A DNA stretch of 64,000 bases from Deferribacteraceae bacterium V6Fe1 (lineage in GTDB: Bacteria > Chrysiogenota > Deferribacteres > Deferribacterales > Deferrivibrionaceae). A program made the translations under genes and the position numbers. The notes under the pieces were generated by a model. That model saw nothing but the letters and a program-made list of their open reading frames with translations. It did no database searches and had not been told where the DNA came from. The stretch is from assembly GCA_022813675.1 (NCBI GenBank), contig CP063375.1, positions 1,624,001 through 1,688,000 on the forward strand, given 5' to 3'. Shown here in pieces: positions 1 through 8,842 of this stretch (positions within the stretch are counted from its first letter, which is position 1; each line of letters opens with the position of its first letter).

Positions 1-2067
1 ATATACTGTCCTTTCTGTTTTTGTATTTATTGAGCTTTCTTCAATTATATCATAATAATTTTCTTTCAACAAAAGTCCAAAGCTCCAACAATCAGATTTA
101 TAAACACCTTTTAGCCCAAGCTCCTGCCTTTTGAGGTTTAAAAGTTTGATATTTTCTTCATCCGAAGCAAATTTTTCATAAATATTTAAATCGAATTTAT
201 TGGCACTATAAGTTACGTTATATTTGAGTGTGGTATTGTAGTCAGTAATGGTATCATCGAAAACATATTCCGTATAAAAGTAAAATTTACTTAATTTTAG
301 TCTGTAACTATTTTTAAAATATGTGGATTGTTTTTCATAATAATCATAGCTATTCTCAAAATTGATACTGAACAAATCTTTATAATTGAAACTTGACTTT
401 ACATACAACGGTTCAAATTTTTCATCAGACTTTGATAGATTGTATTTTTGATTGATTTCAAGCTTCATGTCCCAAATATTGCCTTTAAAATAGTTGGTCA
501 TGGTGTAGCCGTAATAATTTTCAGCACTAATTACATCGTTTTCAATTAAGTTTGGCAAGCCTGTCTGATCCAAATACGGTGTTACCTTGTACTCAAAAGT
601 ATTAAAAATAGAGTGTTTGAAACTCTGATAATTTTTATAAAGTTCGTTAAAAGATAGCTTAGCTCCGTATGAGTAGATTGTCCTATTGATACTGTCACCG
701 TTATATTTTACTTTCAAAAAGCTTTTTTCAAAGTCATTATCCTGCAATGTATTTATATTATTCAGGTTGCTCCAATAAGTGGCAGTTTGTGTGAAATGAG
801 GGGTAAGGGTGGCGATTTTTATGTCAAATGGTTTATACAGTTTTATTTTTGCGAAGTATCTGTCATATTCGATTTTGCTTGAACTTTCGCTCCCGTCAAT
901 ATTGTAAATGTAGTTTGTGTAGAGGATTTTATTAAAATCTGCAAAATAGTCTGCTTTGATTTCAGAAAATCTCAGTCCATATTTTTCAACAATAGTATTT
1001 GGTTTTCTGATTATATGATTTTTAGTAAAACCATCATCGTTTTTGTAATAATGCATATTGTCAAGGTATCTTAAAGATATGTTAGAATATTTAAGGTTAT
1101 AGTTTAGTCGTATCTCATTTACGGAGTAGTTTTCATCATTTTCCAATTCGAATTTGTCACTTTTTATGGCAAACTCGTCAAAATCTTCCTTATATTTAAA
1201 ATCGCTGACGTAATCTATATTGAATTTTAGTTCGAGATTTTTTGCCAAATACATATTTGATTTGTTTACAAATCTCCATCTTGTAGTTTTGTTTGATTTT
1301 GAGTTTTGGTCATCAAGAAATTCACCATACATGTAAATTGATTCGCCGGAAGATTTTTCATATCTGAATTCAGTATTAAACATTGGACCTTTTAAACTGA
1401 AAAGGTTTGCTCCAAAAGTAAAATCCTTATTGAGACCCAAATCCAGAAAATATTTTGGTGTTACAAAAAAACCGGCATCTGTTTTAAACCCTATATCAGG
1501 TATTAAAAAGCCGCTTTCCCGTTTTTTCTTTATTGGCCATACAAAATAAGGGGTATAAAGCACAGGGATATCGTTTATGTTGAATGTGGTATGTCTTGAT
1601 TTAAAATATTCACCATAATCAATTTCAGCTGTTCTTGAGTAAAAATACCAGTCAGGGTTTTCTTGATTGCAAGAAGTTATTACGGCATTTTGGAGTAGGA
1701 AACTATTGTCTCCTGTTTTCTCAATTTTTTTTGCATTGAAATAGGTGTGTGGAGCGTAAAACCCCTTTCCGTTGTCTATAGAACCCTTTTTTGTAGTTAA
1801 ATCAATCTTTAGGTAAGTTGCTGTCAAATAGTTGTAATCATCTTGAAAAACTACATTCCCACTTGCCTCTGCGGTATTTGTATCTTTGTGGTATGTGAGA
1901 TTATCGGATGTAAGAATAATATTTTTATATGTGACAAGCACACTTCCCACGGCAAATACGGTATTGTTATCAATTGATGTTACCTTATCGGCTTCTAAAT
2001 TTACCTTATCCTCTGCAAAGGAGGCAGAGGCAACCAGCAAGACAATTGTTAATATATATTTAAGCAA
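1..2067 (-). CDS. lptD: LPS-assembly outer-membrane protein LptD, C-terminus beyond window
   Basis: LptD is the outer-membrane beta-barrel that, with LptE, inserts lipopolysaccharide into the outer leaflet. The reading frame is open from 2067 to the window edge. The proposed start is TTG at 2067, overlapping the folC stop, with an AAGG Shine-Dalgarno 7-10 nt upstream. Residues 1-18 look like a signal peptide (LKYILTIVLLVASASFA). Next comes an OstA/LptA-like domain with repeated short beta strands (VNLEADKVT, AVGSVLVTYKN, SGNVVFQDD), then long aromatic-rich beta-barrel sequence; PVLYTPYFVWPI is typical of the family. It is the third gene of an accD-folC-lptD run. The C-terminal barrel is not visible. 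The family call is confident; the TTG start is moderately sure. Confidence 0.88.
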   Translation of the reverse strand, partial: MLKYILTIVLLVASASFAEDKVNLEADKVTSIDNNTVFAVGSVLVTYKNIILTSDNLTYHKDTNTAEASGNVVFQDDYNYLTATYLKIDLTTKKGSIDNGKGFYAPHTYFNAKKIEKTGDNSFLLQNAVITSCNQENPDWYFYSRTAEIDYGEYFKSRHTTFNINDIPVLYTPYFVWPIKKKRESGFLIPDIGFKTDAGFFVTPKYFLDLGLNKDFTFGANLFSLKGPMFNTEFRYEKSSGESIYMYGEFLDDQNSKSNKTTRWRFVNKSNMYLAKNLELKFNIDYVSDFKYKEDFDEFAIKSDKFELENDENYSVNEIRLNYNLKYSNISLRYLDNMHYYKNDDGFTKNHIIRKPNTIVEKYGLRFSEIKADYFADFNKILYTNYIYNIDGSESSSKIEYDRYFAKIKLYKPFDIKIATLTPHFTQTATYWSNLNNINTLQDNDFEKSFLKVKYNGDSINRTIYSYGAKLSFNELYKNYQSFKHSIFNTFEYKVTPYLDQTGLPNLIENDVISAENYYGYTMTNYFKGNIWDMKLEINQKYNLSKSDEKFEPLYVKSSFNYKDLFSINFENSYDYYEKQSTYFKNSYRLKLSKFYFYTEYVFDDTITDYNTTLKYNVTYSANKFDLNIYEKFASDEENIKLLNLKRQELGLKGVYKSDCWSFGLLLKENYYDIIEESSINTKTERTVY

Positions 2068-3196
2068 ATTTATCCCTTATCACCTTTTTTAAATGCCCAC
2101 AAAGGTAAAGTGAGCCGCAAATCAGTATATCACTTTTTCCGTTTAACTCAAGGGCTTTATAAACTGCCAGAGTAGGGTCGCTTATTTTGTAGATATTAGG
2201 TATATTTATATCTTTTACCTTTATGCTCCTATCGTTATTTGGAATTTCAGTAAGGATTATTTTTTTTATTTTTTTTCTTATTATTTCAATAGTCTTAATC
2301 ATGTCTCTGTCTAATGTGCCTGATATAATCACTGTGTCTATATTTTCAATATTGTTTATGAGGTTTATTATCCCGCTTGGATTATGTGCTCCGTCAAAGA
2401 TGAAGTTTTTTATTTTTTCTAACCTGCAGGGTGGAAGCTTTAATAAATCAGCCTGAGGCATTTCCATTTGAAATTCATTTTTGAGAATTAATCTTGCAAG
2501 CTCATAGTTGTGATTAAAAGGTGCCGGGAAGCTTTTTACATACTTATTATACTGAGAAAAGAATATATTTTTGCCTGTTAATTTATTTTTTATGTAATCT
2601 ACTATAAAATTTTCATTTTTCCCGACATATATATTTTGATTATCTTTTACTATATTTAACTTTTCATCAATAATTTTGTAGATTGATTTTCCTAAGAAAT
2701 TTGTATGGTCTTGAGATATTGTTGTTATTACCGGTATCTTTTCGACCAATACGTTGGTTGCATCAAATGTGCCACCCAATCCTGTTTCTATTATGCTTAT
2801 GTCAGGGATTATATTTTGGAATATATAAAATGCTACAAGTGTAATGGCTTCAAAATATGAAAGATTAAATTTTTCGACGGCTGGCATTACCGCATCAAAA
2901 GCATCATTAAAGGAATTAATCTCAATTTGAGAATTATTTTCAACAATTCTTTCGGTAATATTTTCCAAGTGAGGGGAAGTGTAAAGCACACAATCAAAAC
3001 CGGCCTTTACGAAAGATTGATGCAGAAAATAGGCGGTGGAGCCCTTACCGTTTGTCCCTGCTATGTGTATGATTCTGCCAAGTTTTTTTTCGTTAAAGCC
3101 TATAAAGTCAAGAGCAGAAGAGATCCTGCCAAGGGTAAGTTCGATATTTTTAAATTCACCCTTTTTGGCAAAATATTTTTCAAATTTACTCAGCAT
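2060..3196 (-). CDS. folC: Folylpolyglutamate synthase / dihydrofolate synthase
   Basis: FolC is a cytosolic ATP-dependent ligase that joins glutamate to dihydropteroate and to reduced folates. The 378-residue protein has the Mur-ligase-type P-loop HIAGTNGKGSTAYF near residue 45, the ETGLGGTFDATN motif around residue 140 and the FDGAHNPSG motif around residue 268. It is somewhat shorter than the usual 400-430 residues, with the shortening in the central and C-terminal regions. ATG 3196 follows the accD stop with no gap (TAAATG), so translational coupling is likely. The accD-folC neighbourhood is common in bacteria. Whether it does both reactions or only one cannot be read from the sequence. 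Confidence 0.93.
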   Translation of the reverse strand: MLSKFEKYFAKKGEFKNIELTLGRISSALDFIGFNEKKLGRIIHIAGTNGKGSTAYFLHQSFVKAGFDCVLYTSPHLENITERIVENNSQIEINSFNDAFDAVMPAVEKFNLSYFEAITLVAFYIFQNIIPDISIIETGLGGTFDATNVLVEKIPVITTISQDHTNFLGKSIYKIIDEKLNIVKDNQNIYVGKNENFIVDYIKNKLTGKNIFFSQYNKYVKSFPAPFNHNYELARLILKNEFQMEMPQADLLKLPPCRLEKIKNFIFDGAHNPSGIINLINNIENIDTVIISGTLDRDMIKTIEIIRKKIKKIILTEIPNNDRSIKVKDINIPNIYKISDPTLAVYKALELNGKSDILICGSLYLCGHLKKVIRDKFA

Positions 3197-4045
3197 TTAG
3201 CCGAAAAAATCTAACAGTTTGCTTATAAAAGGCTTCCACTCTCTTCTGTGAAGCACGGCATCCACCATCCCATGTTCCAGTAAAAATTCAGCTCTTTGGA
3301 AACCTTCAGGAAGCTTCTGCCTAATTGTTTGCTCGATTACTCTTGGACCGGCAAAACCTATAAGCGCTCCGGGTTCAGCGATGATTACATCCCCTAACAT
3401 AGCAAAGCTTGCCGTAACGCCACCGGTTGTAGGGTCGGTGAGAATAGATATGTGTGCAAGATTTGCATTTGCCAACTTTTTCAAAGCAGCGGAAGTCTTA
3501 GCCATTTGCATCAATGAAAGGATACTTTCCTGCATTCTTGCTCCACCTGAGCAGCTTATTGTTACTACATGATTTTTGTTGACGATGGCTGATTCCAGGA
3601 GTCTTGTGATTTTTTCTCCTACGACACTGCCCATGCTACCGCCTAAAAAGGAGAATTCAAATGCACCAATATGGATATTTTTTCCGTTTACAGCACCTAT
3701 GCCTGATATAAAAGCATCTTTATACCCTGTTTTTTTCATCGTGTCTTTTATTCTGTCAGAATATTTTTTTGTATCTTTGAATTTTAACGGGTCAAGGGAT
3801 GTAATATCTTTGTCAAGCTCAATAAAACTACCTTTATCAATTATAAAGTTTATCTTTTCCATTCCGCTTGCTTTAAAGTGAAAATCGCAGTTTGGACAAG
3901 TCTGAAAGTTTTTCTCAATGTCTGCTTTGTAACTTATTTCACCGCAAGAGCTGCACTTTGCCCAAAGATTATCTTTAGCCTCAGTTTTTCTTTTTATTAC
4001 GGAAACCTTTTTTACCTGCTCTTTTATAAAATCTCTAAGTCCCAT
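3197..4045 (-). CDS. accD: Acetyl-CoA carboxylase carboxyltransferase beta subunit
   Basis: AccD forms the carboxyltransferase with AccA and moves the carboxyl group from biotin to acetyl-CoA to give malonyl-CoA for fatty-acid synthesis. The N-terminal zinc ribbon is present (CSSCG about residue 31, CPNCDFHF about residue 50), followed by the crotonase-like fold with SCSGGARMQES and DPTTGGVTASFAMLGD. The 282-residue length is normal. I chose ATG 4045 rather than the in-frame GTG 4060 because GGAGGAG lies just upstream of the ATG and would fall inside the longer protein. It heads the accD-folC-lptD run. accA is not in the window. Confidence 0.95.
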   Translation of the reverse strand: MGLRDFIKEQVKKVSVIKRKTEAKDNLWAKCSSCGEISYKADIEKNFQTCPNCDFHFKASGMEKINFIIDKGSFIELDKDITSLDPLKFKDTKKYSDRIKDTMKKTGYKDAFISGIGAVNGKNIHIGAFEFSFLGGSMGSVVGEKITRLLESAIVNKNHVVTISCSGGARMQESILSLMQMAKTSAALKKLANANLAHISILTDPTTGGVTASFAMLGDVIIAEPGALIGFAGPRVIEQTIRQKLPEGFQRAEFLLEHGMVDAVLHRREWKPFISKLLDFFG

Positions 4046-4109
4046 ATCTCCTCCGGACACTTTTTTAAAAATTTATTATGAACTGATTTTTTTTTACATG
4101 CAAGAAAAA

Positions 4110-4149
4110 GCTTTGAGAAGCTATTCATGTTTTATTTTGCTTTGAGAAG
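4110..4149. repeat. Two direct copies of GCTTTGAGAAG, 29 bp apart
   Basis: The 11-mer GCTTTGAGAAG occurs at 4110-4120 and 4139-4149, between the divergent accD and UPF0251 genes. Two equally oriented copies about three helical turns apart could be operator half-sites for either promoter. This is pattern only; no known regulator is recognised. Confidence 0.35.
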
Positions 4150-4203
4150 ATGGGTATAAACACAGGGTTATGAATTAAAGTATACTTTTTTGGTATATTT
4201 TAG

Positions 4204-4231
4204 TTGATTTTTAAAAAATTATTGTTATTAT
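4204..4231 (+). promoter_or_regulatory. Sigma-70 promoter placed for a leaderless mRNA
   Basis: TTGATT (4204-4209), a 16-bp spacer and TATTAT (4226-4231) are followed by exactly 6 nt and then the ATG at 4238. No Shine-Dalgarno lies before that ATG. If this promoter is used, transcription would begin on or next to the A of the start codon. Confidence 0.5.
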
Positions 4232-4237
4232 GATGTT

Positions 4238-4516
4238 ATGGGAAGGCCAAAAAAACACAGACATATAAATTGTAATATTGAAGGGCATTATTTTAAGCCT
4301 CAAGGTATACCTCTTAGTGAGCTTAAAGAGGTAGAGCTTGCTGCCGATGAGATTGAGGCTATCAGGCTTAAGTATGTGGAAGGTCTTGAGCAGATAGCCG
4401 GTGCTGAAAGGATGGGGATTTCTCAAAGTACTTTCCAGCGTATATTAAACTCTGCACTTACTAAAGTTTCTACTGCGTTGGTTGAAGGCTTTGCTATTAA
4501 GTTAAACACAAAATAA
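4238..4516 (+). CDS. UPF0251 (DUF134) predicted DNA-binding protein
   Basis: This 92-residue protein belongs to the UPF0251/DUF134 family, recognised by its start MGRPKKHRHI, the ADEIEAIRLKYVEGLEQI segment and the helix-turn-helix AERMGISQSTFQRIL. The C-terminal half resembles sigma-70 region 4, so a DNA-binding role is expected; targets are unknown. The cysteine-rich metal-binding stretch found in some members is reduced here to a single Cys at residue 13. There is no ribosome-binding site before ATG 4238 and the promoter sits directly against the start. The next gene follows after 15 bp. Confidence 0.85.
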   Translation: MGRPKKHRHINCNIEGHYFKPQGIPLSELKEVELAADEIEAIRLKYVEGLEQIAGAERMGISQSTFQRILNSALTKVSTALVEGFAIKLNTK

Positions 4517-4531
4517 TCCGAAGATTTTCTT

Positions 4532-4861
4532 ATGCAATTTTTTAGTCTTTTTGAATATATTATTGTTGAAGAAAATGGGTCTCTGTCTTGGCTTTTGCCT
4601 GCCGAAAATTTATGGTTTCAGGGGGAGGCTTTTTTACTTGAAAAAGCAGACTGCTTGTTACTATCCCCTTATGAAGATATAGTTGCTTTGGGTGATAGTT
4701 ACAATCCAATTCAAAAGTGGATCAAAACAAAGTATTATTGTTTTCTGTCAGATTCAGGTAGTTTAAGTTTTTATTATACTTCCAACAACACTAAATTGCA
4801 GCCTGAAGAAGAAAAATTTGTCAGCGGCGTTATAGGTTGCACATCTCACTTTCGTAAGTGA
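4532..4861 (+). CDS. Small conserved-looking protein of unknown function
   Basis: I do not recognise this 109-residue protein. It has no signal peptide or clear membrane segment. It is rich in aromatic residues and looks like alternating beta strands (SLSWLLPAENLWFQGEAFLL, YYCFLSDSGSLSFYY). It follows the UPF0251 gene by 15 bp on the same strand, so it is probably cotranscribed, and ends 143 bp before hemE, which has its own promoter. There is no strong Shine-Dalgarno before ATG 4532, only AGATTTTCTT. Base composition matches its neighbours. Confidence 0.6.
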   Translation: MQFFSLFEYIIVEENGSLSWLLPAENLWFQGEAFLLEKADCLLLSPYEDIVALGDSYNPIQKWIKTKYYCFLSDSGSLSFYYTSNNTKLQPEEEKFVSGVIGCTSHFRK

Positions 4862-4940
4862 AATATTCTTAAAAGATATAAGTCATTTTAATTAATTTAG
4901 AATTGGTTGATAAATTGTAATTACACAAGTTGTTTTATTG

Positions 4941-4969
4941 TTGAGTTTTTTAGTCAATATGGTTATATT
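4941..4969 (+). promoter_or_regulatory. Promoter of the hemE operon
   Basis: TTGAGT (4941-4946), a 17-bp spacer and TATATT (4964-4969) form a good sigma-70 promoter 36 bp before the hemE ATG. A Shine-Dalgarno (AGGAGA, about 4994) lies between them. Confidence 0.6.
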
Positions 4970-5004
4970 CTGTAAATCAACTACTTAATTAATAGGAGAT
5001 ATGT

Positions 5005-6018
5005 ATGGGATTTAATACTTTGATTTTAGATGTTTTGGAAGGGAAAAAGGTTAGCAAAAAACCGGTTTGGCTTATGAGGCAAGCTGGAAGGTATATGCCT
5101 GAATATATGGCTGTCAGGAAAAAGGTCAGTTTTTTGGAATTATGCAAAACTCCCGAACTTGCTTGTGAAGTTACATTGCAGCCTATAGATATTTTAGGGG
5201 TTGATTCTGCGATATTGTTTTCAGATATATTAATTCCTGTCGAGCCTATGGGGGTAAAATTGGACTTTAATCCTGCCCCATACATAAGTAACCCGATTGA
5301 AAGTTTGAGTGATGCACAAAAATTAAGAGTCATTGAGCCTGAAAATGATGTTCCTTTTGTTATAGATACAGTGAAGCTTCTTGTGAAAGAGTTGAATGTA
5401 CCTTTAATCGGTTTTTCCGGAGCCCCATTTACTCTGGCTTGTTATATGGTTGAAGGTGGCGGTTCAAAGAATTTTGTAAAAATCAAGACGTTAATGCATA
5501 CGGAAAGAGAGGCCTACAATCTTTTAATGGATAAAATTACGGAATCGACTATTAAATACTTACAAGCCCAAATTGATCATGGTTGTAAAATTGTTCAGGT
5601 TTTTGATACTTGGGCAGGAATAGTTTCCCCGAGAGATTATAGTGAACTTGTATTTCCATATGTCAAAAAGATTGTCGACTCATTAAAGGGCGCTCATGTT
5701 ATTTACTTTGCTAAGGACTCTGCAACATTTTACAATAAAATTAAAGAGCTTGATTGTGCTGGAATCGGTGTGGACTGGAAGATTGAGCTTGATGAGGCAG
5801 CTAAATTGCTGGACAATAAATATGTTCTTCAAGGCAATCTTGATCCGGTATTACTTTTTACGGATAGAGCAACTTTAGAAGAAAATATCGATTTAATATT
5901 CGATAAAACAAAAAATGTAAAAGGGCATATTTTTAACTTGGGGCATGGTATTTTACCTGAAACTCCGGTGGAAAATGTCAAATTTTTGGTGGATTATGTT
6001 CACAGTAAGGAAATTTAA
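5005..6018 (+). CDS. hemE: Uroporphyrinogen decarboxylase
   Basis: HemE decarboxylates uroporphyrinogen III to coproporphyrinogen III in the cytosol. The N-terminal signature WLMRQAGRYMPEY near residue 23 is intact. Other family blocks are FSDILIPVEPMG, GFSGAPFTLACYMVEGGGSK and FNLGHGILPETPVENV near the C-terminus. The length (337 residues) is normal. The ATG is preceded by AGGAGATATGT; an out-of-frame ATG lies 4 nt upstream. The TAATG overlap with hemH points to one operon, hemE-hemH-ubiA-ubiX, joining haem and quinone synthesis. Confidence 0.96.
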   Translation: MGFNTLILDVLEGKKVSKKPVWLMRQAGRYMPEYMAVRKKVSFLELCKTPELACEVTLQPIDILGVDSAILFSDILIPVEPMGVKLDFNPAPYISNPIESLSDAQKLRVIEPENDVPFVIDTVKLLVKELNVPLIGFSGAPFTLACYMVEGGGSKNFVKIKTLMHTEREAYNLLMDKITESTIKYLQAQIDHGCKIVQVFDTWAGIVSPRDYSELVFPYVKKIVDSLKGAHVIYFAKDSATFYNKIKELDCAGIGVDWKIELDEAAKLLDNKYVLQGNLDPVLLFTDRATLEENIDLIFDKTKNVKGHIFNLGHGILPETPVENVKFLVDYVHSKEI

Positions 6019-6971
6019 TGGCTGATGCCGTTTACGTTATGTATATGGGGGGACCTGATAGCATTGAGGCTATCGAGCCCTTTCTGTATAATCTTTTTAC
6101 CGACAGAGATATAATTGATTTTAAGATAGGTAATTTTTTTCAATCCAAATTGGCACGATTTATCGCTTCAAAAAGGAGTAAAAAGGTTGCTGTTGAATAT
6201 GAAAAAATGGGGGGAGCATCCCCTCAACTTAAAATTGCCAAAAGTCTTTTCTCGAAGGTTTCTGAAATTTATAAATCTCAATACGGCAAAGACTTAAAAG
6301 TTATTTTTGGCATGACCTACTATAAACCTTATATAGAAGAAACTTACAAAGAGCTTGTTTTTGAGGAGTTTGAAAAAGTAACAGTTATGACGCTGTATCC
6401 TCAATACTCCTATACTACGAGTGGCGTATGCTTTAAAAGGTTTTATGCACAAACTTTTGTAAATCCACCAAAGTCAACGTTCAACATTATCCCTTTTTGG
6501 CACATGAATAAGGGTTACAATGATTGTATAATCAATTCCATTTATAATACTGCAAATGGGTTGAACACCACACCGGAAGAGTCAATTCTATTTTTTTCTG
6601 CACATTCTCTACCGGAATATACATTGAGAAAAGGTGATTTCTATCTTAATCATTTAAACGAACAGATAGAATATATAGAATCTATCGTCAAACCGTATAA
6701 AAAAATACTTGCATTTCAAAGTAAGACAGGGCCTATGAAATGGTTGGGACCGGCGACGGATGAAACGTTATATTCTCTTAAGGATGAGAAAAGACCTGTA
6801 ATTGTTGTGCCTATATCTTTTGTTTCTGACCATATAGAAACATTGATTGAGCTTGATGAACAGTATATTAAAAATGCCAGAGAGTTGGGGATGATTGTGG
6901 AAAGGGTTGAAAGTCTAAATGATAATGAAGATTTTGCCGAAGTTATGGCAAAATTAATCTTTGAGAGTTAA
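6018..6971 (+). CDS. hemH: Ferrochelatase
   Basis: Ferrochelatase inserts a metal into the porphyrin at the end of the haem pathway. The 317-residue protein shows YVMYMGGPDSIEAIEPFLYN at the N-terminus, VEYEKMGGASPQLKIA, and the catalytic-His segment FFSAHSLPEYTLRKGD near residue 197, followed by FQSKTGPMKWLGPATDE. Some family members use coproporphyrin III instead of protoporphyrin IX; which one applies here is not decided by sequence. The start overlaps the hemE stop (TAATG). No hemY/hemG/hemQ gene is adjacent. Confidence 0.94.
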   Translation: MADAVYVMYMGGPDSIEAIEPFLYNLFTDRDIIDFKIGNFFQSKLARFIASKRSKKVAVEYEKMGGASPQLKIAKSLFSKVSEIYKSQYGKDLKVIFGMTYYKPYIEETYKELVFEEFEKVTVMTLYPQYSYTTSGVCFKRFYAQTFVNPPKSTFNIIPFWHMNKGYNDCIINSIYNTANGLNTTPEESILFFSAHSLPEYTLRKGDFYLNHLNEQIEYIESIVKPYKKILAFQSKTGPMKWLGPATDETLYSLKDEKRPVIVVPISFVSDHIETLIELDEQYIKNARELGMIVERVESLNDNEDFAEVMAKLIFES

Positions 6972-6972
6972 A

Positions 6973-7830
6973 ATGAAAAAGTTTGTAGATTTCTTAAAGA
7001 TGATAAAGATAGAGCACTCGGTTTTTGCGCTCCCTTTTGCATTTACTTCAGCTGTAATTGCTGCAAATGGTTTACCTGCTCTTGATAAAGTAATTTGGAT
7101 AATAGTTGCAATGGTTGGAGCAAGGACTGGGGCAATGGGGCTAAACAGGGTAATTGATGCGGAGATAGATCGTAAGAATCCAAGAACAGCAAACAGAGAA
7201 ATCCCCGCAGGGAAGATTAAAAAGAGTGAAGCCGTTTTATATATAATAATAAGCTTCATTGTTTATGAGTTTGCAACACTTATGCTTAATAATCTTTGTT
7301 TTATGCTTTCACCGATACCTCTTGCAATATTTATTTTATATTCATACACAAAAAGGTTTACTGCCTTGTGCCACATAGTACTTGGCATAGCTTTGGGGCT
7401 TGCCCCTATAGGTGCGTGGGTTGCGATAAGTGGGGATATAAATTTTGGGATAGTTTTAATGGGAATTGCCGTACTTTTTTGGGTTGCCGGCTTTGATATT
7501 ATTTATGCCTTGCAAGATATTGATTTTGACAGGCAGGAAAATTTGCACTCGATCCCTCGTTATTTTGGTATAGAGAATTCATTAATATTGTCAAGGGTGT
7601 TTCATTTGATAGCTTTCTTTGTTTTTGTTTATCTTTATAAATATTTTAATATGGGCTATCTATATTTAACGGGAATAATCATTTGTGGAATATTTATGTT
7701 TTACCAGCATAGACTAATTAGTAAAGATGATCTGTCCAGAGTAAATATTGCTTTTTTCAATTTAAATGCCTACATTAGTCTAACGGTTTTTGTTTTTACC
7801 TTTTTGGATGTTATTTTAATTAGAGGATAA
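6973..7830 (+). CDS. ubiA: UbiA-family polyprenyltransferase (likely menaquinone route)
   Basis: This integral-membrane prenyltransferase attaches a polyprenyl chain to an aromatic acid. The first Asp motif is NRVIDAEIDRKNPRT near residue 57 and the second is ALQDIDFDRQENLHSIP near residue 178, with about eight hydrophobic helices between and after. It resembles the 'ubiA_other' group, which includes MqnP of the futalosine menaquinone pathway; that role is an inference. I chose ATG 6973 (one base after the hemH stop) over TTG 6961. ubiX follows directly (TAAATG). Length is 285 residues. Confidence 0.9.
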   Translation: MKKFVDFLKMIKIEHSVFALPFAFTSAVIAANGLPALDKVIWIIVAMVGARTGAMGLNRVIDAEIDRKNPRTANREIPAGKIKKSEAVLYIIISFIVYEFATLMLNNLCFMLSPIPLAIFILYSYTKRFTALCHIVLGIALGLAPIGAWVAISGDINFGIVLMGIAVLFWVAGFDIIYALQDIDFDRQENLHSIPRYFGIENSLILSRVFHLIAFFVFVYLYKYFNMGYLYLTGIIICGIFMFYQHRLISKDDLSRVNIAFFNLNAYISLTVFVFTFLDVILIRG

Positions 7831-8406
7831 ATGAGAAGATTTTTTGTTGGGATTACGGGAGCAAGTGGCTCCCTTTACGGTCTTAGGCTAATTAGTGAAC
7901 TTGCTTCTTACGAAAATAATGAGGTTTACGTAAGTATTACGCCGGACGGAGAGATAAATTTAAAGCTTGAAACAGGAATTGAAAACCTTGATGAAATAAA
8001 AAGTAAAATAACTTCCAAATCAAATGTCAAATTTGTAGATTATCGAGATTTTGCAGCTCCTGTTTCCAGCGGGAGTTTTAAAGTAGATTCTTACATAATT
8101 ATTCCAGCTTCAATGGGCTGTGTAGGAAGGGTAGCATCCGGAGTGAGCTCCAACCTTATTGAAAGATGTGCTGATGTCGCTTTGAAAGAGAGGAGAAAGC
8201 TTGTAATAGTATTTAGGGAAGCTCCACTTAATACTATTCATTTGAAAAATCTTTTGGAATTGTCAAAAGCCGGTGCAATTATTTTCCCTGCTGCCCCTGC
8301 ATTTTATCATGAACCTAAATCGATTGATGATTTAATTAACTTTATTGTTGGAAAAATATTTGATATAATAGACGTAGAGCACTCTTTATTTAAAAGATGG
8401 AACTAA
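7831..8406 (+). CDS. ubiX: Flavin prenyltransferase UbiX
   Basis: UbiX makes prenylated FMN, the cofactor of UbiD-type decarboxylases that act on polyprenylated hydroxybenzoate or related menaquinone precursors. The N-terminal flavin motif GITGASGSLYGLRL, SSGSFKVDSYIIIPASMGCV, and the Arg/Tyr-containing REAPLNTIHLKNLLELSKAG and PAFYHEPKS are all present. The length of 191 residues is typical. The gene abuts ubiA with no gap, which fits joint use on one quinone pathway. No ubiD partner is in the window. Confidence 0.94.
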   Translation: MRRFFVGITGASGSLYGLRLISELASYENNEVYVSITPDGEINLKLETGIENLDEIKSKITSKSNVKFVDYRDFAAPVSSGSFKVDSYIIIPASMGCVGRVASGVSSNLIERCADVALKERRKLVIVFREAPLNTIHLKNLLELSKAGAIIFPAAPAFYHEPKSIDDLINFIVGKIFDIIDVEHSLFKRWN

Positions 8407-8422
8407 GACTAAAGGGGGTAAG

Positions 8423-8833
8423 ATGAAAGTTATTTGTTCAAAATGTGGGGTTGATTTTTTCGTAAAGGATAAAAAACGCTTTTCATGTCCATCCTGTTCT
8501 CAGGAATTTGACCTAAAATCTAAAGAAGATCAGTTTGAAATTAAAACACTTAACGGGATAATTTTTCCCGAATTAAATTATGAAGATATCAAACGCGGCA
8601 TTTTAGATGGAAAATTTCTATCTGTAGATTTTGTAAAATCAAATTTTAAGCCTTGGATGAAATTAAAAGATTCTGAATTTGGTTCATTGTTTAAGATCGG
8701 AGCCGAAAAAGTAAGTTCAGGTAAAAGTAGTGCATGGCTTTGGTTTTTTCTGCTTTCACTTGGTGTAAATATGCTGTTGTTATTTTTTATATATCTGCAG
8801 AAATTGAAAATAGACTCATTGTTGGGAAATTAG
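8423..8833 (+). CDS. Zinc-ribbon protein with C-terminal membrane anchor
   Basis: The 136-residue protein begins with a four-cysteine zinc ribbon (CSKCGVDFFV at residues 4-13, CPSCSQEFDL at about 22-31). A middle region with NYEDIKRGILDGKF and FKPWMKLKDSEF is reminiscent of GYF_2-type 'tail' domains. One membrane helix (WLWFFLLSLGVNMLLLFFIY) lies near residue 110, so the protein is probably anchored with the ribbon in the cytosol. ATG 8423 has AGGGGG upstream. It lies 16 bp after ubiX and 9 bp before the coiled-coil gene. Function unknown. Confidence 0.7.
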   Translation: MKVICSKCGVDFFVKDKKRFSCPSCSQEFDLKSKEDQFEIKTLNGIIFPELNYEDIKRGILDGKFLSVDFVKSNFKPWMKLKDSEFGSLFKIGAEKVSSGKSSAWLWFFLLSLGVNMLLLFFIYLQKLKIDSLLGN

Positions 8834-8842
8834 GAGGATAAT

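Noticed and set aside
3197-4060. GTG 4060 as the accD start
   Set aside because: It would place the GGAGGAG ribosome site inside the gene; ATG 4045 gives the usual N-terminus.
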